Assembly: GCF_000422205.1 (NCBI RefSeq)
Contig: NZ_ATHV01000064.1
Span: 248,001-312,000, forward strand
Length of the DNA stretch: 64,000 bases
Direction of reading: 5' to 3'
DNA from: Desulfovibrio sp. X2
Lineage (GTDB): Bacteria; Desulfobacterota; Desulfovibrionia; Desulfovibrionales; Desulfovibrionaceae
In this document: piece after piece, positions 51,939-60,881 of the stretch
How positions within the stretch are numbered: position 1 is the stretch's first letter
How the letters are laid out: every line of letters starts with the position of its first letter
The notes under the pieces: model-generated
Databases searched by the model: none
Seen by the model: the letters and a program-made list of their open reading frames with translations, nothing else
What the model was told of the DNA's origin: nothing
Program-made: the position numbers and the translations under genes

Positions 51939-52772
51939 TCAATTTTTGCCCTGGTCCTGCACGTCGATGACCTTGACCCCGTACTCGGCCACGTCCTTGG
52001 GCGGGTCGAAGAACACGGCCATGAAGGGCGTGCCCGCTCCGGTCTCGAGGTTGCTGTTGTTGTTCAGCACGCCCACCTCGTTGCCCAGGCCCGCCTCGAT
52101 CTCGGCGCGCGAGAGCACCTGGAGCTGGAAATAGGAGAGGATGTTGCCGCACAGGAGCTGGCGCGAGGTCAGGGCCTTGCCCTTGGCGTCGAACAGCGTG
52201 ACCTCGATCTTGACGAATTCCTTGGGCGTCTCGAACTGGTTCACGGCCTTGCCCTCGATGACGAAGAGCTGCCCGGCCTTCTCGTTGTTGACGTAGTACT
52301 GGCGGACGTTCTCGAGCACGATGTGCTTGACCTTGGAGACGGCCTCGCCCTGCTCCGCCGTGGCGGCGGTCTTGCCGCCGGTGAACCTGGCGAGCAGGCC
52401 GGAATACCAGAGCCCGGCGCCCGCGCCCGCGAGCAGCAGGAGCACCACGGCCAGGATCACGACGCGCTTGCGGCCGCCGCCCGCCCCGGCCTTCTTCTTG
52501 GCCTTGGCCGGCTTCTTGCCCGCGTCGCCGAAATCGAAGGAGAGGTCGTCGTCCCCGCCGGTCAGGCCGGAAAAGGCGTCGTCGCCGGAACGTCCGGAGG
52601 CCGAGGCCTCCTCGTCACCGGCGTTCAGGAGATCGTCCAGGTCCTCGTCGCCCGGCGCGTGGACGTGGAAGACCTGGGCGCACTGCGAGCAGCGCACCTT
52701 CGCCCCCTCCGCGGGGATCTTCTCGTCCGGGAGGTTGTACTTGGCGTTGCATTTGGGGCACTGGACGATCAT
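51939..52772 (-). CDS. Zinc-ribbon/DUF3426 membrane protein
   Basis: 277 residues. N-terminal zinc ribbon: CPKCNAKYNLPDEKI and CSQCAQVFHV (MJ0042-type). An Asp/Gly-rich linker leads to one membrane segment (VVILAVVLLLLAGAGAGLWY, about 105-125) and then a C-terminal DUF3426 domain (VRQYYVNNEKAGQLFVIEGK). The layout suggests a zinc-binding cytoplasmic head and a periplasmic domain. Role unknown. Confidence 0.85.
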   Translation of the reverse strand: MIVQCPKCNAKYNLPDEKIPAEGAKVRCSQCAQVFHVHAPGDEDLDDLLNAGDEEASASGRSGDDAFSGLTGGDDDLSFDFGDAGKKPAKAKKKAGAGGGRKRVVILAVVLLLLAGAGAGLWYSGLLARFTGGKTAATAEQGEAVSKVKHIVLENVRQYYVNNEKAGQLFVIEGKAVNQFETPKEFVKIEVTLFDAKGKALTSRQLLCGNILSYFQLQVLSRAEIEAGLGNEVGVLNNNSNLETGAGTPFMAVFFDPPKDVAEYGVKVIDVQDQGKN

Positions 52773-52818
52773 TTCCTCACCTTGGTCCGCATGTCGGCCT
52801 GCACTCTGGCCCCCGCGT

Positions 52819-53385
52819 TCAGCTTCTGAAAACCACCTCGGCCACGTAGGGCAGCTCGCGGTACTGCTCCGCCCAGTCCAGACCGTAGCCCACTACGAAA
52901 CCTTCATTCAGCGTAAAGCCGGGAAAGTCAACCGTGACCGGGACCTCGCGGCGTTCCCGCTTGTCGATCAGGGCGGCCAGGGCCAGGGACTTGGGACCCC
53001 GGTTGCCGAGCACGCCCATGAGGTATTCCATGGACCTGCCGCTGTCCACGATGTCCTCGACCACGAGCACGTGCTTGCCGTCCACGGGCACGTCCATGTC
53101 CTTGCGGAAGACCACGCGGCCGCTGCTGCACGTCCCCGTGCCGTAGCTGGCGAGCTGCAGGAAGTCCAGCTCCGGGGCGCAGGTCAGATGGCGCACGAGG
53201 TCCGCGAAGAAGGGGAAGGCGCCCTTGAGCACGCAGACGGCGACCAGGGGCTCCCCGGCGTAGCGGGCGCTGATCTCCGCGCCGAGCTCGGCCGTGCGCC
53301 TCGCTATCTGCTCGGCGGAGAGGACGGTCTTCAGGTCGTGGGGGTCGAGGGCCTCGCGCCCGCATGCGGGCCGCACGGGGCTCAT
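52819..53385 (-). CDS. hpt: Hypoxanthine phosphoribosyltransferase
   Basis: 188 residues. Salvage of hypoxanthine or guanine to IMP or GMP with PRPP. The PRPP motif VLVVEDIVDSGRSM is intact (about residue 115), with VCVLKGAFPF and the later VVGYGLDWAEQYR, conserved in the family. Its ATG overlaps the stop of the argA-like gene (ATGA), so it is the third gene of that operon. Confidence 0.95.
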   Translation of the reverse strand: MSPVRPACGREALDPHDLKTVLSAEQIARRTAELGAEISARYAGEPLVAVCVLKGAFPFFADLVRHLTCAPELDFLQLASYGTGTCSSGRVVFRKDMDVPVDGKHVLVVEDIVDSGRSMEYLMGVLGNRGPKSLALAALIDKRERREVPVTVDFPGFTLNEGFVVGYGLDWAEQYRELPYVAEVVFRS

Positions 53386-53879
53386 GCGCCCGCCTCCGCG
53401 GGCTGCGGCGCCTCCACGCCCGTCTCGATGAGCATGGCGGTCTCGTCGCAGTCAGGGAACTTGGGACAGTTCAGGCAGTCGGTCCAGACCTTCTGCGGCA
53501 GGTCGTTCTTCTCCACCTGGCGGTAGCCCAGGCGGGTGAAGAAGGCGACCTCGTAGGTCAGGGCGAAGACGCGGCGCAGTCCGAGCTCGCGCGCCTCGTC
53601 CAGGCAGGCGGTGACCAGGGCGCGGCCGATGCCGTGGCCCCTGTGCGCCTCGGCCACGGCCAGGGAACGGATCTCGGCCAGGTCCTCCCAGCAGATGGAC
53701 AGGGCGCAGCAGCCGAGGAGCTCGCCGTTCTCGTTCTCGGCCACGTAGAAGTCGCGCAGGGCGGCGTAGACGCTGCTGTAGGAGCGCGCCAGGAGCTGGC
53801 CCCGCTGCGCGCAGCCGTAGAGCAGCTTGTGGATGTACTTGACGTCGGCCATGCGGGCCTTGCGGACGGTCACGCTCAC
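53382..53879 (-). CDS. Short ArgA-type N-acetyltransferase
   Basis: 165-residue GNAT protein. The acetyl-CoA loop is EAHRGHGIGRAL, preceded by LAEIRSLAV. The C-terminal LPQKVWTDCLNCPKFPDCDE with a Cys cluster is the mark of the short bacterial N-acetylglutamate synthases that lack an amino-acid kinase domain. Acetyl-glutamate synthesis is therefore likely, but no other arginine genes are here. The GTG at 53879 overlaps the stop of the upstream gene (GTGA). Confidence 0.8.
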   Translation of the reverse strand: MSVTVRKARMADVKYIHKLLYGCAQRGQLLARSYSSVYAALRDFYVAENENGELLGCCALSICWEDLAEIRSLAVAEAHRGHGIGRALVTACLDEARELGLRRVFALTYEVAFFTRLGYRQVEKNDLPQKVWTDCLNCPKFPDCDETAMLIETGVEAPQPAEAGA

Positions 53880-54394
53880 TTGGTCCCTCCGGCCATGGCG
53901 TCGTCCACGACCTTGCGCAGCACCTCGGGCTCCACGTAGCCCTCGTGGTCCATCACCTGGCGGCCGGTCTTGTCGTAGACCACGACGCGGGGAATGCCGC
54001 TGACGCGAAAGCCGGTGATCACGTCCTGGCTGCCGTGGTAGACGGCGTAGTTGAGCTTGCGCTGGGCCGTGAAGGCGGCCAGGGCCGAGGTGTCCTGATC
54101 CAGGGACACGGCCATGAGGTACATCTTGGACGCGGGCACGTCGCTGCGCAGCTTCATGAGGTTCGGGACCTCCATGACGCAGGGCGGGCACCACGTGGCC
54201 CAGAAGACGAGGACCACGACCTGCCCCTTGTGCTGGGACACGGTCGAGAGGACGCCGTTGTAGTCGATGGGCGTGAAGGGCCTGTCCGCGGAGACGCCCG
54301 CCTGGGCGGCGGAGACGTTGCCGGGGACGGCCGCGAAGGCCGCGGCGCAGAGAAGCGCGGCAAGGCAGCAAAGAGCGATGGTGCGTTTGAACAT
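53876..54394 (-). CDS. TlpA-like thioredoxin-fold protein
   Basis: 172 residues with a signal peptide (ALCCLAALLCAAAFAA). The redox site CPPC in FWATWCPPCVMEVPN and the conserved cis-Pro region SGIPRVVVYD are intact. It is a periplasmic disulfide reductase for cytochrome maturation or similar work. The ATG at 54394 follows GAGGA. It is the first gene of the tlpA-argA-hpt operon. Confidence 0.88.
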   Translation of the reverse strand: MFKRTIALCCLAALLCAAAFAAVPGNVSAAQAGVSADRPFTPIDYNGVLSTVSQHKGQVVVLVFWATWCPPCVMEVPNLMKLRSDVPASKMYLMAVSLDQDTSALAAFTAQRKLNYAVYHGSQDVITGFRVSGIPRVVVYDKTGRQVMDHEGYVEPEVLRKVVDDAMAGGTK

Positions 54395-54423
54395 GTTTTC
54401 CTCGATAGCGGGAGTATCATGCC

Positions 54424-54452
54424 TTTCTACGGCATTCCCGAAACAATGACAA
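54424..54452 (-). promoter_or_regulatory. Candidate sigma-70 promoter of the tlpA-argA-hpt operon
   Basis: Read on the minus strand: TTGTCA (54447-54452), 17-base spacer, TAGAAA (54424-54429). The start codon is 30 bases downstream. Confidence 0.45.
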
Positions 54453-54484
54453 AGGCCGGGCGACGGACGTCCGGGCAAGTCACC

Positions 54485-56899
54485 CTAGACCGACTCCCTG
54501 GACAGCTCCTTGGCGAGACGCACGGCGGACACGGCGTCCGTGGAGCAGCCGTCCGCGCCGATGCTCTTGGCGAAGGCCTCGGTGACCACGGCCCCGCCGA
54601 TCATGACGCGGGCGGAGACGCCCTCCTCGCGCACCAGGCGCACGGTGTCCTCCATGCGCACCATGGTCGTGGTCATGAGCGCCGAGAGCCCGATGAGCTT
54701 CGCGCCGTGCTCCTTGGCCGCGTCCACGATGGCGCGGGCGGGCACGTCCTTGCCCAGGTCGATGACCTCGAAGCCGTGGTTCTTGAGCATCAGGCAGACG
54801 ATGTTCTTGCCGATGTCGTGGATGTCGCCCTCCACCGTGGCCATGACGATCCTCGGGCGCGCGGCCGCGGCCTGCTCCTTGGCGAGGAGCGGCTCGAGGC
54901 GCGCCATGGCCCGCTGCATGGTCTCCGCGGAGAGGAGCAGCTGGGGCAGGAAGTATTCCTTGCGCTCGTACTTGTCGCCCACCTCCATGATCCCGGGGAT
55001 GAGCTCCTCGTTGACCAGGGCGAAGGGCGCGCGGCCCTTGGCGAGCTCGGCCTCCACGAGGTCCAGCACGGCGTCGCGCGCCCCGGCCACCACGGCGTCA
55101 CGCGCCGTGGACACGGCCTTGGACGCGCCGCCCGAGCCGCCCGCGGCCGCGCCGCCCTCGCCGGGCTTCCAGCCGGCGTAGCCCGCGATGAAGTTCGCGG
55201 CCTGGGCGTCGCGCGCGAGCAGCACCTCGGCCGCGGCGTGCGCCTCGCGCAGGCGCGACGAGCTCGGGTTGGCGATGAACGAGGTGAGCCCGGCGGCCAG
55301 GCACATGGCCAGGAAGGTGGAGTTCACCAGCTCGCGCGCGGGCAGGCCGAAGGAGATGTTGGACAGCCCCATGGTCGTGGCCAGGCCGAGCCTCTCCGTG
55401 CAGTGGCGGACGGTCTCGAGGCAGGCCAGGGCGGACTCGGGCTTGGAGGAGACGGTCAGCACCAGGGCGTCCACCACGATCAGGCGGCGCGGGATGCCGA
55501 GCGCTTCGGCCTTCTCCACCAGCGCCTCGACGATGCGGATGCGGTCCGCCGCCGTGACCGGCAGCTTGCGCCCCTCGAGCGGCAGCAGGATGAAGGGCGC
55601 GCCGAGGCGCGCGCACAGCGGTCCCAGCTCCTCCATGCGTCCCGGCTCGCCGGAGATGGAGTTGAGCAGCGGGGAGCCCGGGTAGTCCCACAGGCACTCG
55701 GTCACGGCCTCGATCTTGGTCGAGTCCAGGCACAGGGGCAGCGGGAAGCGCGAGAGGAGCGTGCGCGAGAGCGCGGGCAGAAGCTCCTCCTCCTTGACCA
55801 TGGGAGCGCCCACGTTGACGTCGAGCACGCCCGCGCCGAGCTCGATCTGCTCGTGGGCCAGCATCTGGGCGTAGGTGAAGTCCCCGGCCTGCAGCTCGGC
55901 GGTCAGGCGCTCCTTGCCCGTGGGGTTGATGCGCTCGCCGATGCACACGGCCGCGTGCCCCCGGCCGAGCGGCACGGAGCGGGCGCGCGAGGTGAGCACC
56001 GTGGCAGCCGGGCGGGCCGGGACGTTTGGCGTGTGGCCGAGCCCGGCAACGGCCCCGGCCAGGGCGCGGATGTGGTCCGGCGTGGTGCCGCAGCAGCCGC
56101 CCGTGATCTTCACGCCGGGCTCGGCCGCGAGCTCGGCCGTGCGGGCCGCGAACTCGTCCGGACCGAGGCGGAAGACGGTGCGGCCGTCAACCAGCTCGGG
56201 CAGTCCCGCGTTGGGCTGTACGTGCAGCGGAGTCTCCAGCCGCTCCTGCATGGCGCGCACGGTGGAAAGCATCTCCACCGGCCCGGCGGAGCAGTTCACG
56301 CCCACGACGTCCACGCCGAGGTTCTGCATGGTGTCCAGGAAGGTCAGCGGCGAGGAGCCGGTCAGGGAGGCCGCGCCCTCGAAGGTCATGGAGACGAGCA
56401 CGGGCAGGTCGCAGACCGCGCGCGCGGCCACGACCACGGCCTTGGCCTCGGCGAGGTCGAAGTGCGTCTCGGCCTTGATCAGGTCGCAGCCGCCCGCGAC
56501 CAGGCCGCGGATCTGAAGCGTGAAGATCTCCACCAGCTCGCGGAAGGAGAGCGGCCCGAGCGGGCGCACGAAGAGCCCCGTGGGGCCGACGCTGCCCGCC
56601 ACGAAGACGCGGTCCCCGGCGACCTCGCGGGTCAGGGAGGCCATGCGGCGGTTGAAATCCGTGACGTCCACCCCGAGGCCGAGCTTGGGCCCGGTGCCGC
56701 CGAAGGTGTTCGTGGTCAGGATGCGGGCACCGGCAGCCAGGTAGTCGGCGTGGGCGCCCTTGATGACCTCGGGCTTCTCGAGGCCCCAGAGTTCCGGGGA
56801 CATGCCCGCGGGCAGGCCGCGGGACATGAGCAGCGTTCCGTAGCCGCCGTCACAGACGAGGATCGATCCGTCCTTGAGGGCCGTTCTGAAATCGGGCAC
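54485..56899 (-). CDS. metH: Cobalamin-dependent methionine synthase, short form lacking activation domain
   Basis: 804 residues (full MetH is about 1,200). Three domains are visible: homocysteine-binding with Zn Cys in GVNCSAGP and GGCCGTTP (1-300); a pterin-binding TIM barrel (about 310-570) with GERINPTGKE; and a B12 domain with the base-off His in EGDIHDIGKN (about 690). The AdoMet-binding activation domain that rescues oxidised cobalamin in E. coli is absent. The GTG at 56899 has AGGAG 8 bases upstream. It is divergent to the sigma factor gene. No cobalamin riboswitch was seen. Confidence 0.93.
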   Translation of the reverse strand: MPDFRTALKDGSILVCDGGYGTLLMSRGLPAGMSPELWGLEKPEVIKGAHADYLAAGARILTTNTFGGTGPKLGLGVDVTDFNRRMASLTREVAGDRVFVAGSVGPTGLFVRPLGPLSFRELVEIFTLQIRGLVAGGCDLIKAETHFDLAEAKAVVVAARAVCDLPVLVSMTFEGAASLTGSSPLTFLDTMQNLGVDVVGVNCSAGPVEMLSTVRAMQERLETPLHVQPNAGLPELVDGRTVFRLGPDEFAARTAELAAEPGVKITGGCCGTTPDHIRALAGAVAGLGHTPNVPARPAATVLTSRARSVPLGRGHAAVCIGERINPTGKERLTAELQAGDFTYAQMLAHEQIELGAGVLDVNVGAPMVKEEELLPALSRTLLSRFPLPLCLDSTKIEAVTECLWDYPGSPLLNSISGEPGRMEELGPLCARLGAPFILLPLEGRKLPVTAADRIRIVEALVEKAEALGIPRRLIVVDALVLTVSSKPESALACLETVRHCTERLGLATTMGLSNISFGLPARELVNSTFLAMCLAAGLTSFIANPSSSRLREAHAAAEVLLARDAQAANFIAGYAGWKPGEGGAAAGGSGGASKAVSTARDAVVAGARDAVLDLVEAELAKGRAPFALVNEELIPGIMEVGDKYERKEYFLPQLLLSAETMQRAMARLEPLLAKEQAAAARPRIVMATVEGDIHDIGKNIVCLMLKNHGFEVIDLGKDVPARAIVDAAKEHGAKLIGLSALMTTTMVRMEDTVRLVREEGVSARVMIGGAVVTEAFAKSIGADGCSTDAVSAVRLAKELSRESV

Positions 56900-56972
56900 A
56901 GTGGATACTCCTGAAGATTTCGGCGGCCCGGCGCGGGCCGGGCACGCGCGCCAGTTGATGTACTGAAAAACA

Positions 56973-57001
56973 TTGAAAGAGACAAATAAAAACTCTATAT
57001 C
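56973..57001 (+). promoter_or_regulatory. Sigma-70 promoter of the sigma-factor gene
   Basis: TTGAAA (56973-56978), 17-base spacer, TATATC (56996-57001), within the only AT-rich stretch in the region. It overlaps a TTG that could be misread as a start codon and so argues for the TTG at 57045. Confidence 0.6.
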
Positions 57002-57044
57002 TACAGATTCCACGAACAGCCGCAAGGCTCATCGGAGAAACGCA

Positions 57045-58328
57045 TTGCGGGACGACGACCAAGACACGAAGACGCGGGCAGCCAAGGCCGGGAAGAAGAA
57101 GACCACCCGGAAGAAGCCCGCTTCCGGCGCTTCCCGCCACGCCGGGGACGTCCGCAAGGACGCCGCCGGGACCGGTCCTGCGCCCGACGAAAAATCGCCC
57201 GAGCTCCTGTCTCCCGAGGACGTCTCCGAGGAGACGGACGAGATGGCGGACGTGGACCTGGACGCCCTGGACGACGAGGACATCGTGCTGGAAGGCGCGG
57301 AGGACGAGGACGGCCAAGAGCCGGACCTCTCCTCGCTCGGTTCCGACGCCGAGGGTCCCGACGATTCCGACGACTCCGGCGATTCCGACGAGGCCGACGG
57401 CAACGGCAACGGCGGGAAGCGGAACGGACGTCCGTCGCGCGCCGCCTACCTGCCCTCCACGCGCGGCCGCGGCACGGACGCCCTGCACCTCTATCTGCGC
57501 GAGGTCTCGCGCTTCCCCATGCTGAAGCCCGAGGAGGAGACCGCCCTGGCCCGGGCCGTGCGCGACCACGGCGACCAGGACGCCGCCTTCCGCCTCGTGA
57601 CCTCCCACCTGCGCCTGGTGGTCAAGATCGCCATGGATTTCCAGCGCCGCTGGATGCAGAACGTGCTCGACCTCATCCAGGAGGGCAACGTCGGCCTCAT
57701 GCGCGCGGTGCAGAAGTTCGACCCCGAGAAGGGCATCAAGTTTTCCTACTACGCCGCCTTCTGGATCAAGGCCTACATCCTGAAATTCATCATGGACAAC
57801 TGGCGCCTGGTCAAGATCGGCACCACCCAGACCCAGAGAAAGCTCTTCTACAACCTGGGCAAGGAGCGCCAGCGGCTCGTCTCCCTGGGCTTCGACCCCA
57901 CGACCACGGCGCTGTCCGAGGCGCTCGGCGTCTCGCCCGAGGACATCACCCAGATGGACCAGCGCCTGGCGCGCGGGGACATGTCCCTGGACGTGACGCT
58001 CGGCGACGACACCACGGCCACGCGCCTCGACTTCCTGCCCGCCCTCGGCCCCGGCGTGGAGGAGACGCTTGCCGACGACGAGGTCGCGGGGCTGCTCGAA
58101 CGGCACGTGCAGGACCTCGTGCCCGAACTGTCGGACAAGGAACGGGACATCCTGGAGCACCGCCTGCTCACGGACGACCCGGTGACCCTGCGCGAGATCG
58201 GCGAGAAGTACGGCATCACGCGGGAGCGCGTGCGCCAGCTCGAGTCCCGACTGCTGGACAAGCTGCGCGCGCACCTCTCGAAGAGGATTCCCGACTTCTC
58301 GCCCGAATGGATCCGCAAGGAAGAGTAG
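57045..58328 (+). CDS. rpoH: RNA polymerase sigma factor, RpoH/RpoD-like
   Basis: 427 residues. Residues about 1-150 are a Lys/Arg-rich then Asp/Glu-rich extension. The conserved core follows: region 2 (LVTSHLRLVVKIAMDFQRRW; DLIQEGNVGLMRAVQKFDPE; KGIKFSYYAAFWIKAYI), region 3 and region 4.2 (TLREIGEKYGITRERVRQLE). The C-terminal helix spacing fits sigma-32 relatives; the RpoD-like N-terminal domain is missing. The TTG at 57045 has CGGAG 7 bases upstream and lies past the promoter. It starts the plus-strand run that ends with tkt. Confidence 0.88.
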   Translation: MRDDDQDTKTRAAKAGKKKTTRKKPASGASRHAGDVRKDAAGTGPAPDEKSPELLSPEDVSEETDEMADVDLDALDDEDIVLEGAEDEDGQEPDLSSLGSDAEGPDDSDDSGDSDEADGNGNGGKRNGRPSRAAYLPSTRGRGTDALHLYLREVSRFPMLKPEEETALARAVRDHGDQDAAFRLVTSHLRLVVKIAMDFQRRWMQNVLDLIQEGNVGLMRAVQKFDPEKGIKFSYYAAFWIKAYILKFIMDNWRLVKIGTTQTQRKLFYNLGKERQRLVSLGFDPTTTALSEALGVSPEDITQMDQRLARGDMSLDVTLGDDTTATRLDFLPALGPGVEETLADDEVAGLLERHVQDLVPELSDKERDILEHRLLTDDPVTLREIGEKYGITRERVRQLESRLLDKLRAHLSKRIPDFSPEWIRKEE

Positions 58329-58344
58329 CCCGGGAAGCCACGCC

Positions 58345-59139
58345 ATGAGCAGCCCTCTCAAGCAATTCCGCGACGTCGCGGCCCGCCTCGCCGCCCCTCT
58401 GCCCCGCCCGGCCTTCTACACCGGCTACGCCATGGAGCTCGAGGGCGCCCGCACGGCCTTCTTCGAGGAGCCGCTGCTGCGCCGCCTGCGGGACGACTCG
58501 CTGACCTTTCTCTACGACGATTTCGGCTTCGGCATCGAGCACTCGAAGACCGTGGCCGTGGAGGCAGCGGCCATCGTGGCCGCCGAGACGGCCTCCCACG
58601 GGCGCGAGGAATCGCGCCGCATGGTCCTCATGGCGCTCCTGGCCGGTCTCCTGCACGACGCCACGCGCCTGGAGCAGGACGCGGCCGCGCGCGCGGCCGA
58701 CCTCTCCCTCTCCGTGCTGGCCTCCTATGCCCTCGCGGACGAGGAGCGGGAGATGATCGCCGGGGCCATCGCGGCCCACGAGACGCCCACCGGCTGGACG
58801 CCGCCCGCCGACCCGCGCGCCGCCCTGCTCGCCGGGGCACTGTACGACGCCGATAAATTCCGTTATGGGCCCGACGTCTACGTGACCTCCCTCTGGGAGC
58901 ACTGCGACTACGAGGAACTTCCCCTGTCCGACGCCCCCCATTGCCTCGCTCTGGCCGAAAAGCGCATTCCGGCGCTTCGCGGCACCTTCCGAACCAATCC
59001 GGGACGCCTCCATGGAGAAAGCTTCCTTGCGGTGGGCCAACGCCTCCTGCCCGTTCTCGCCGGGGAGCTCGAAAGCTTCCTGGCCGAAGCGGAGGCGACC
59101 AAGGACTCTTCACCCGCAACCAGGCGCGCCAGAACATGA
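58345..59139 (+). CDS. HD-domain protein
   Basis: 264 residues. Metal-binding motif: IEHSKTV (His), LLAGLLHDATRLEQD (His-Asp), IAAHETP (His) and LYDADKFR (Asp), the HD superfamily order. A phosphohydrolase is likely; the substrate is unknown. No membrane segment. It starts 16 bases past the sigma-factor gene and overlaps the TPR gene by 4 bases. Confidence 0.8.
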   Translation: MSSPLKQFRDVAARLAAPLPRPAFYTGYAMELEGARTAFFEEPLLRRLRDDSLTFLYDDFGFGIEHSKTVAVEAAAIVAAETASHGREESRRMVLMALLAGLLHDATRLEQDAAARAADLSLSVLASYALADEEREMIAGAIAAHETPTGWTPPADPRAALLAGALYDADKFRYGPDVYVTSLWEHCDYEELPLSDAPHCLALAEKRIPALRGTFRTNPGRLHGESFLAVGQRLLPVLAGELESFLAEAEATKDSSPATRRART

Positions 59140-60881
59140 TGCTTCCTGACACCACAGGCCGCGTGCGCGGCAATGCCACGGCTCCCCTCGTCCTCACCGT
59201 CATCCTCGCGGCGCTGCTCGCGGGCTGCGCGGCCCGCCAGCCCCAGGCCGGAGGCGAAGGGCACAAGCCCGTGCAGTGGACCATGACCGAGGACGGGGCC
59301 TCCATCTACTACTACATGCTCTACCTCGACGAGCGCGGCCAGGGCCACTTCGCGAACGCCCAGGCGGCGCTCGACAAGGCCATCGAGCTCGATCCCTCGT
59401 CCCGGCTCTACGAGGAGGCCGCCGAGTTCCAGTGGCGGCTCGGCCACCCGGCCGAGGCCCGGGAGTACATCAAGAAGGCCCTGGCGAAGAATCCCGATGA
59501 CCGCCTGATGGTCATGCGCCTGGCCGACTCCTACGCCGCCGAGCGGCGCTTCGACGACGCCATGGGCACCCTGCAGGACTGGCTGCGCACCCACCCGGGC
59601 GACGCCACCGCGCTCCTGCGCATGGCCGACATCCAGGTCGAGGCCCGCCGCTACCCCGAGGCGCTGCAGACCCTCGCCTCCATCCAGGCCAAGGACAAGG
59701 GGCCGGAGACGAGCTACCTCGAGGCCAAGGCCTACGCGGGGCTCGGCAAGCGCCGCAAGGCCATCGACATCCTGAAGAAGCTGTCCGACAAGTACCAGGA
59801 CAACGTGCTCTACACCGCGGAGCTGGCCTACCAGTACGAGCTGGCCAAGGACTACGTGGCCGCGGAGGAGACCTACTCGCGCATCCTGGAGATGGGCGAG
59901 GCGGGCGAGGAGGTCTGGCTCAGGCTCATTTCGCTGAACCTGAAGCTCAACAACCCCGAGCGGGCCATGACCCTGGTCCAGGAAGGGCCGCAGACCCCGG
60001 ACTTCGTCATGGAGGCCGCGCGCACCTTCCTCTCCGAGGGCTTCCCGGAGGAGGCGGCGCAGCTCCTCGAGCCCCTGACGCACGAGAAGGACGTCGATCC
60101 CAAGCTCTACTTCTACCTTGCCCTGCTCTCCTACGAGAACGGCAAGAACCCGCAGAAGGCCCTGGACTACCTGGACAAGATCCCGGCCGACAACGAGCTG
60201 GCCGGACAGGCCATGGGCTTCAAGGCGCGCATGCTCGTCCTCCTCGGCAAGAGCGACGAGGCCATGCGCCTGGTGCGCCAGGGCAAGCGCGACTACCCCG
60301 AGATCAAGGACTTCTGGGACATCCAGGCCATGATCCTCGAGGACCGCGGCCAGCTCGACGAGGCCAAGGCCGTGATCGACCAGGCGCTCTCGCAGTGGCC
60401 CGGCGACGCGGGGCTGCTCTACCACCTCGGTCTTCTGCAGCAGCGCATGGGCAAACCGGACGCGGCCATCGCGACCATGGAACGCATCATCGCCGACGAT
60501 CCGACCAACGCCGACGCGCTGAACTTCGTGGGCTACCTCCTGGCCGACCAGGACCGCGACCTCGAGCGCGCCCTGGTGCTGGTCAAGGAGGCCCTGGACC
60601 AGAAGCCGGGCAGCGGCTACATCGTCGACTCCCTGGCCTGGGTCTACTTCCACATGGGCAAGCTGCCCGAGGCCTTCGACTCCATCAAGCAGGCGGTCGA
60701 GCTGACGCCGGGGGACCCCACCATCTGGGAGCACTACGGCGACATCGCCGCGGCCATGGGCAAGCGCGCCGAGGCCCGCAAGGCCTACCGGAAGTCCCTG
60801 GACCTGGGCCACGACAAGCCCGAGACCATCAGACAGAAGCTCGACAAGCTGGAGAAGGCCCCCGCGCCGGAGAAGCAATGA
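59136..60881 (+). CDS. TPR-repeat lipoprotein
   Basis: 581 residues. A lipobox LLAGCAA (Cys about 28) follows the signal. The rest is about 12 tetratricopeptide repeats (for example AQAALDKAIELDPSSRLYEE, LRRAL-type helices, AIATMERIIADDPTNADALN). It is probably anchored to the outer membrane and acts as a protein-protein scaffold. It overlaps the downstream lipoprotein gene by 4 bases. Confidence 0.9.
   Translation: MMLPDTTGRVRGNATAPLVLTVILAALLAGCAARQPQAGGEGHKPVQWTMTEDGASIYYYMLYLDERGQGHFANAQAALDKAIELDPSSRLYEEAAEFQWRLGHPAEAREYIKKALAKNPDDRLMVMRLADSYAAERRFDDAMGTLQDWLRTHPGDATALLRMADIQVEARRYPEALQTLASIQAKDKGPETSYLEAKAYAGLGKRRKAIDILKKLSDKYQDNVLYTAELAYQYELAKDYVAAEETYSRILEMGEAGEEVWLRLISLNLKLNNPERAMTLVQEGPQTPDFVMEAARTFLSEGFPEEAAQLLEPLTHEKDVDPKLYFYLALLSYENGKNPQKALDYLDKIPADNELAGQAMGFKARMLVLLGKSDEAMRLVRQGKRDYPEIKDFWDIQAMILEDRGQLDEAKAVIDQALSQWPGDAGLLYHLGLLQQRMGKPDAAIATMERIIADDPTNADALNFVGYLLADQDRDLERALVLVKEALDQKPGSGYIVDSLAWVYFHMGKLPEAFDSIKQAVELTPGDPTIWEHYGDIAAAMGKRAEARKAYRKSLDLGHDKPETIRQKLDKLEKAPAPEKQ

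Noticed and set aside
56973-57044. TTG at 56973 as start of the sigma factor gene.
   Set aside because: No ribosome site, and it overlaps the -35 box of a 17-spaced promoter; the TTG at 57045 has CGGAG upstream.
56900-57044. Cobalamin or SAM riboswitch upstream of metH.
   Set aside because: The leader is too short and no conserved B12 box or SAM-type helices were seen.
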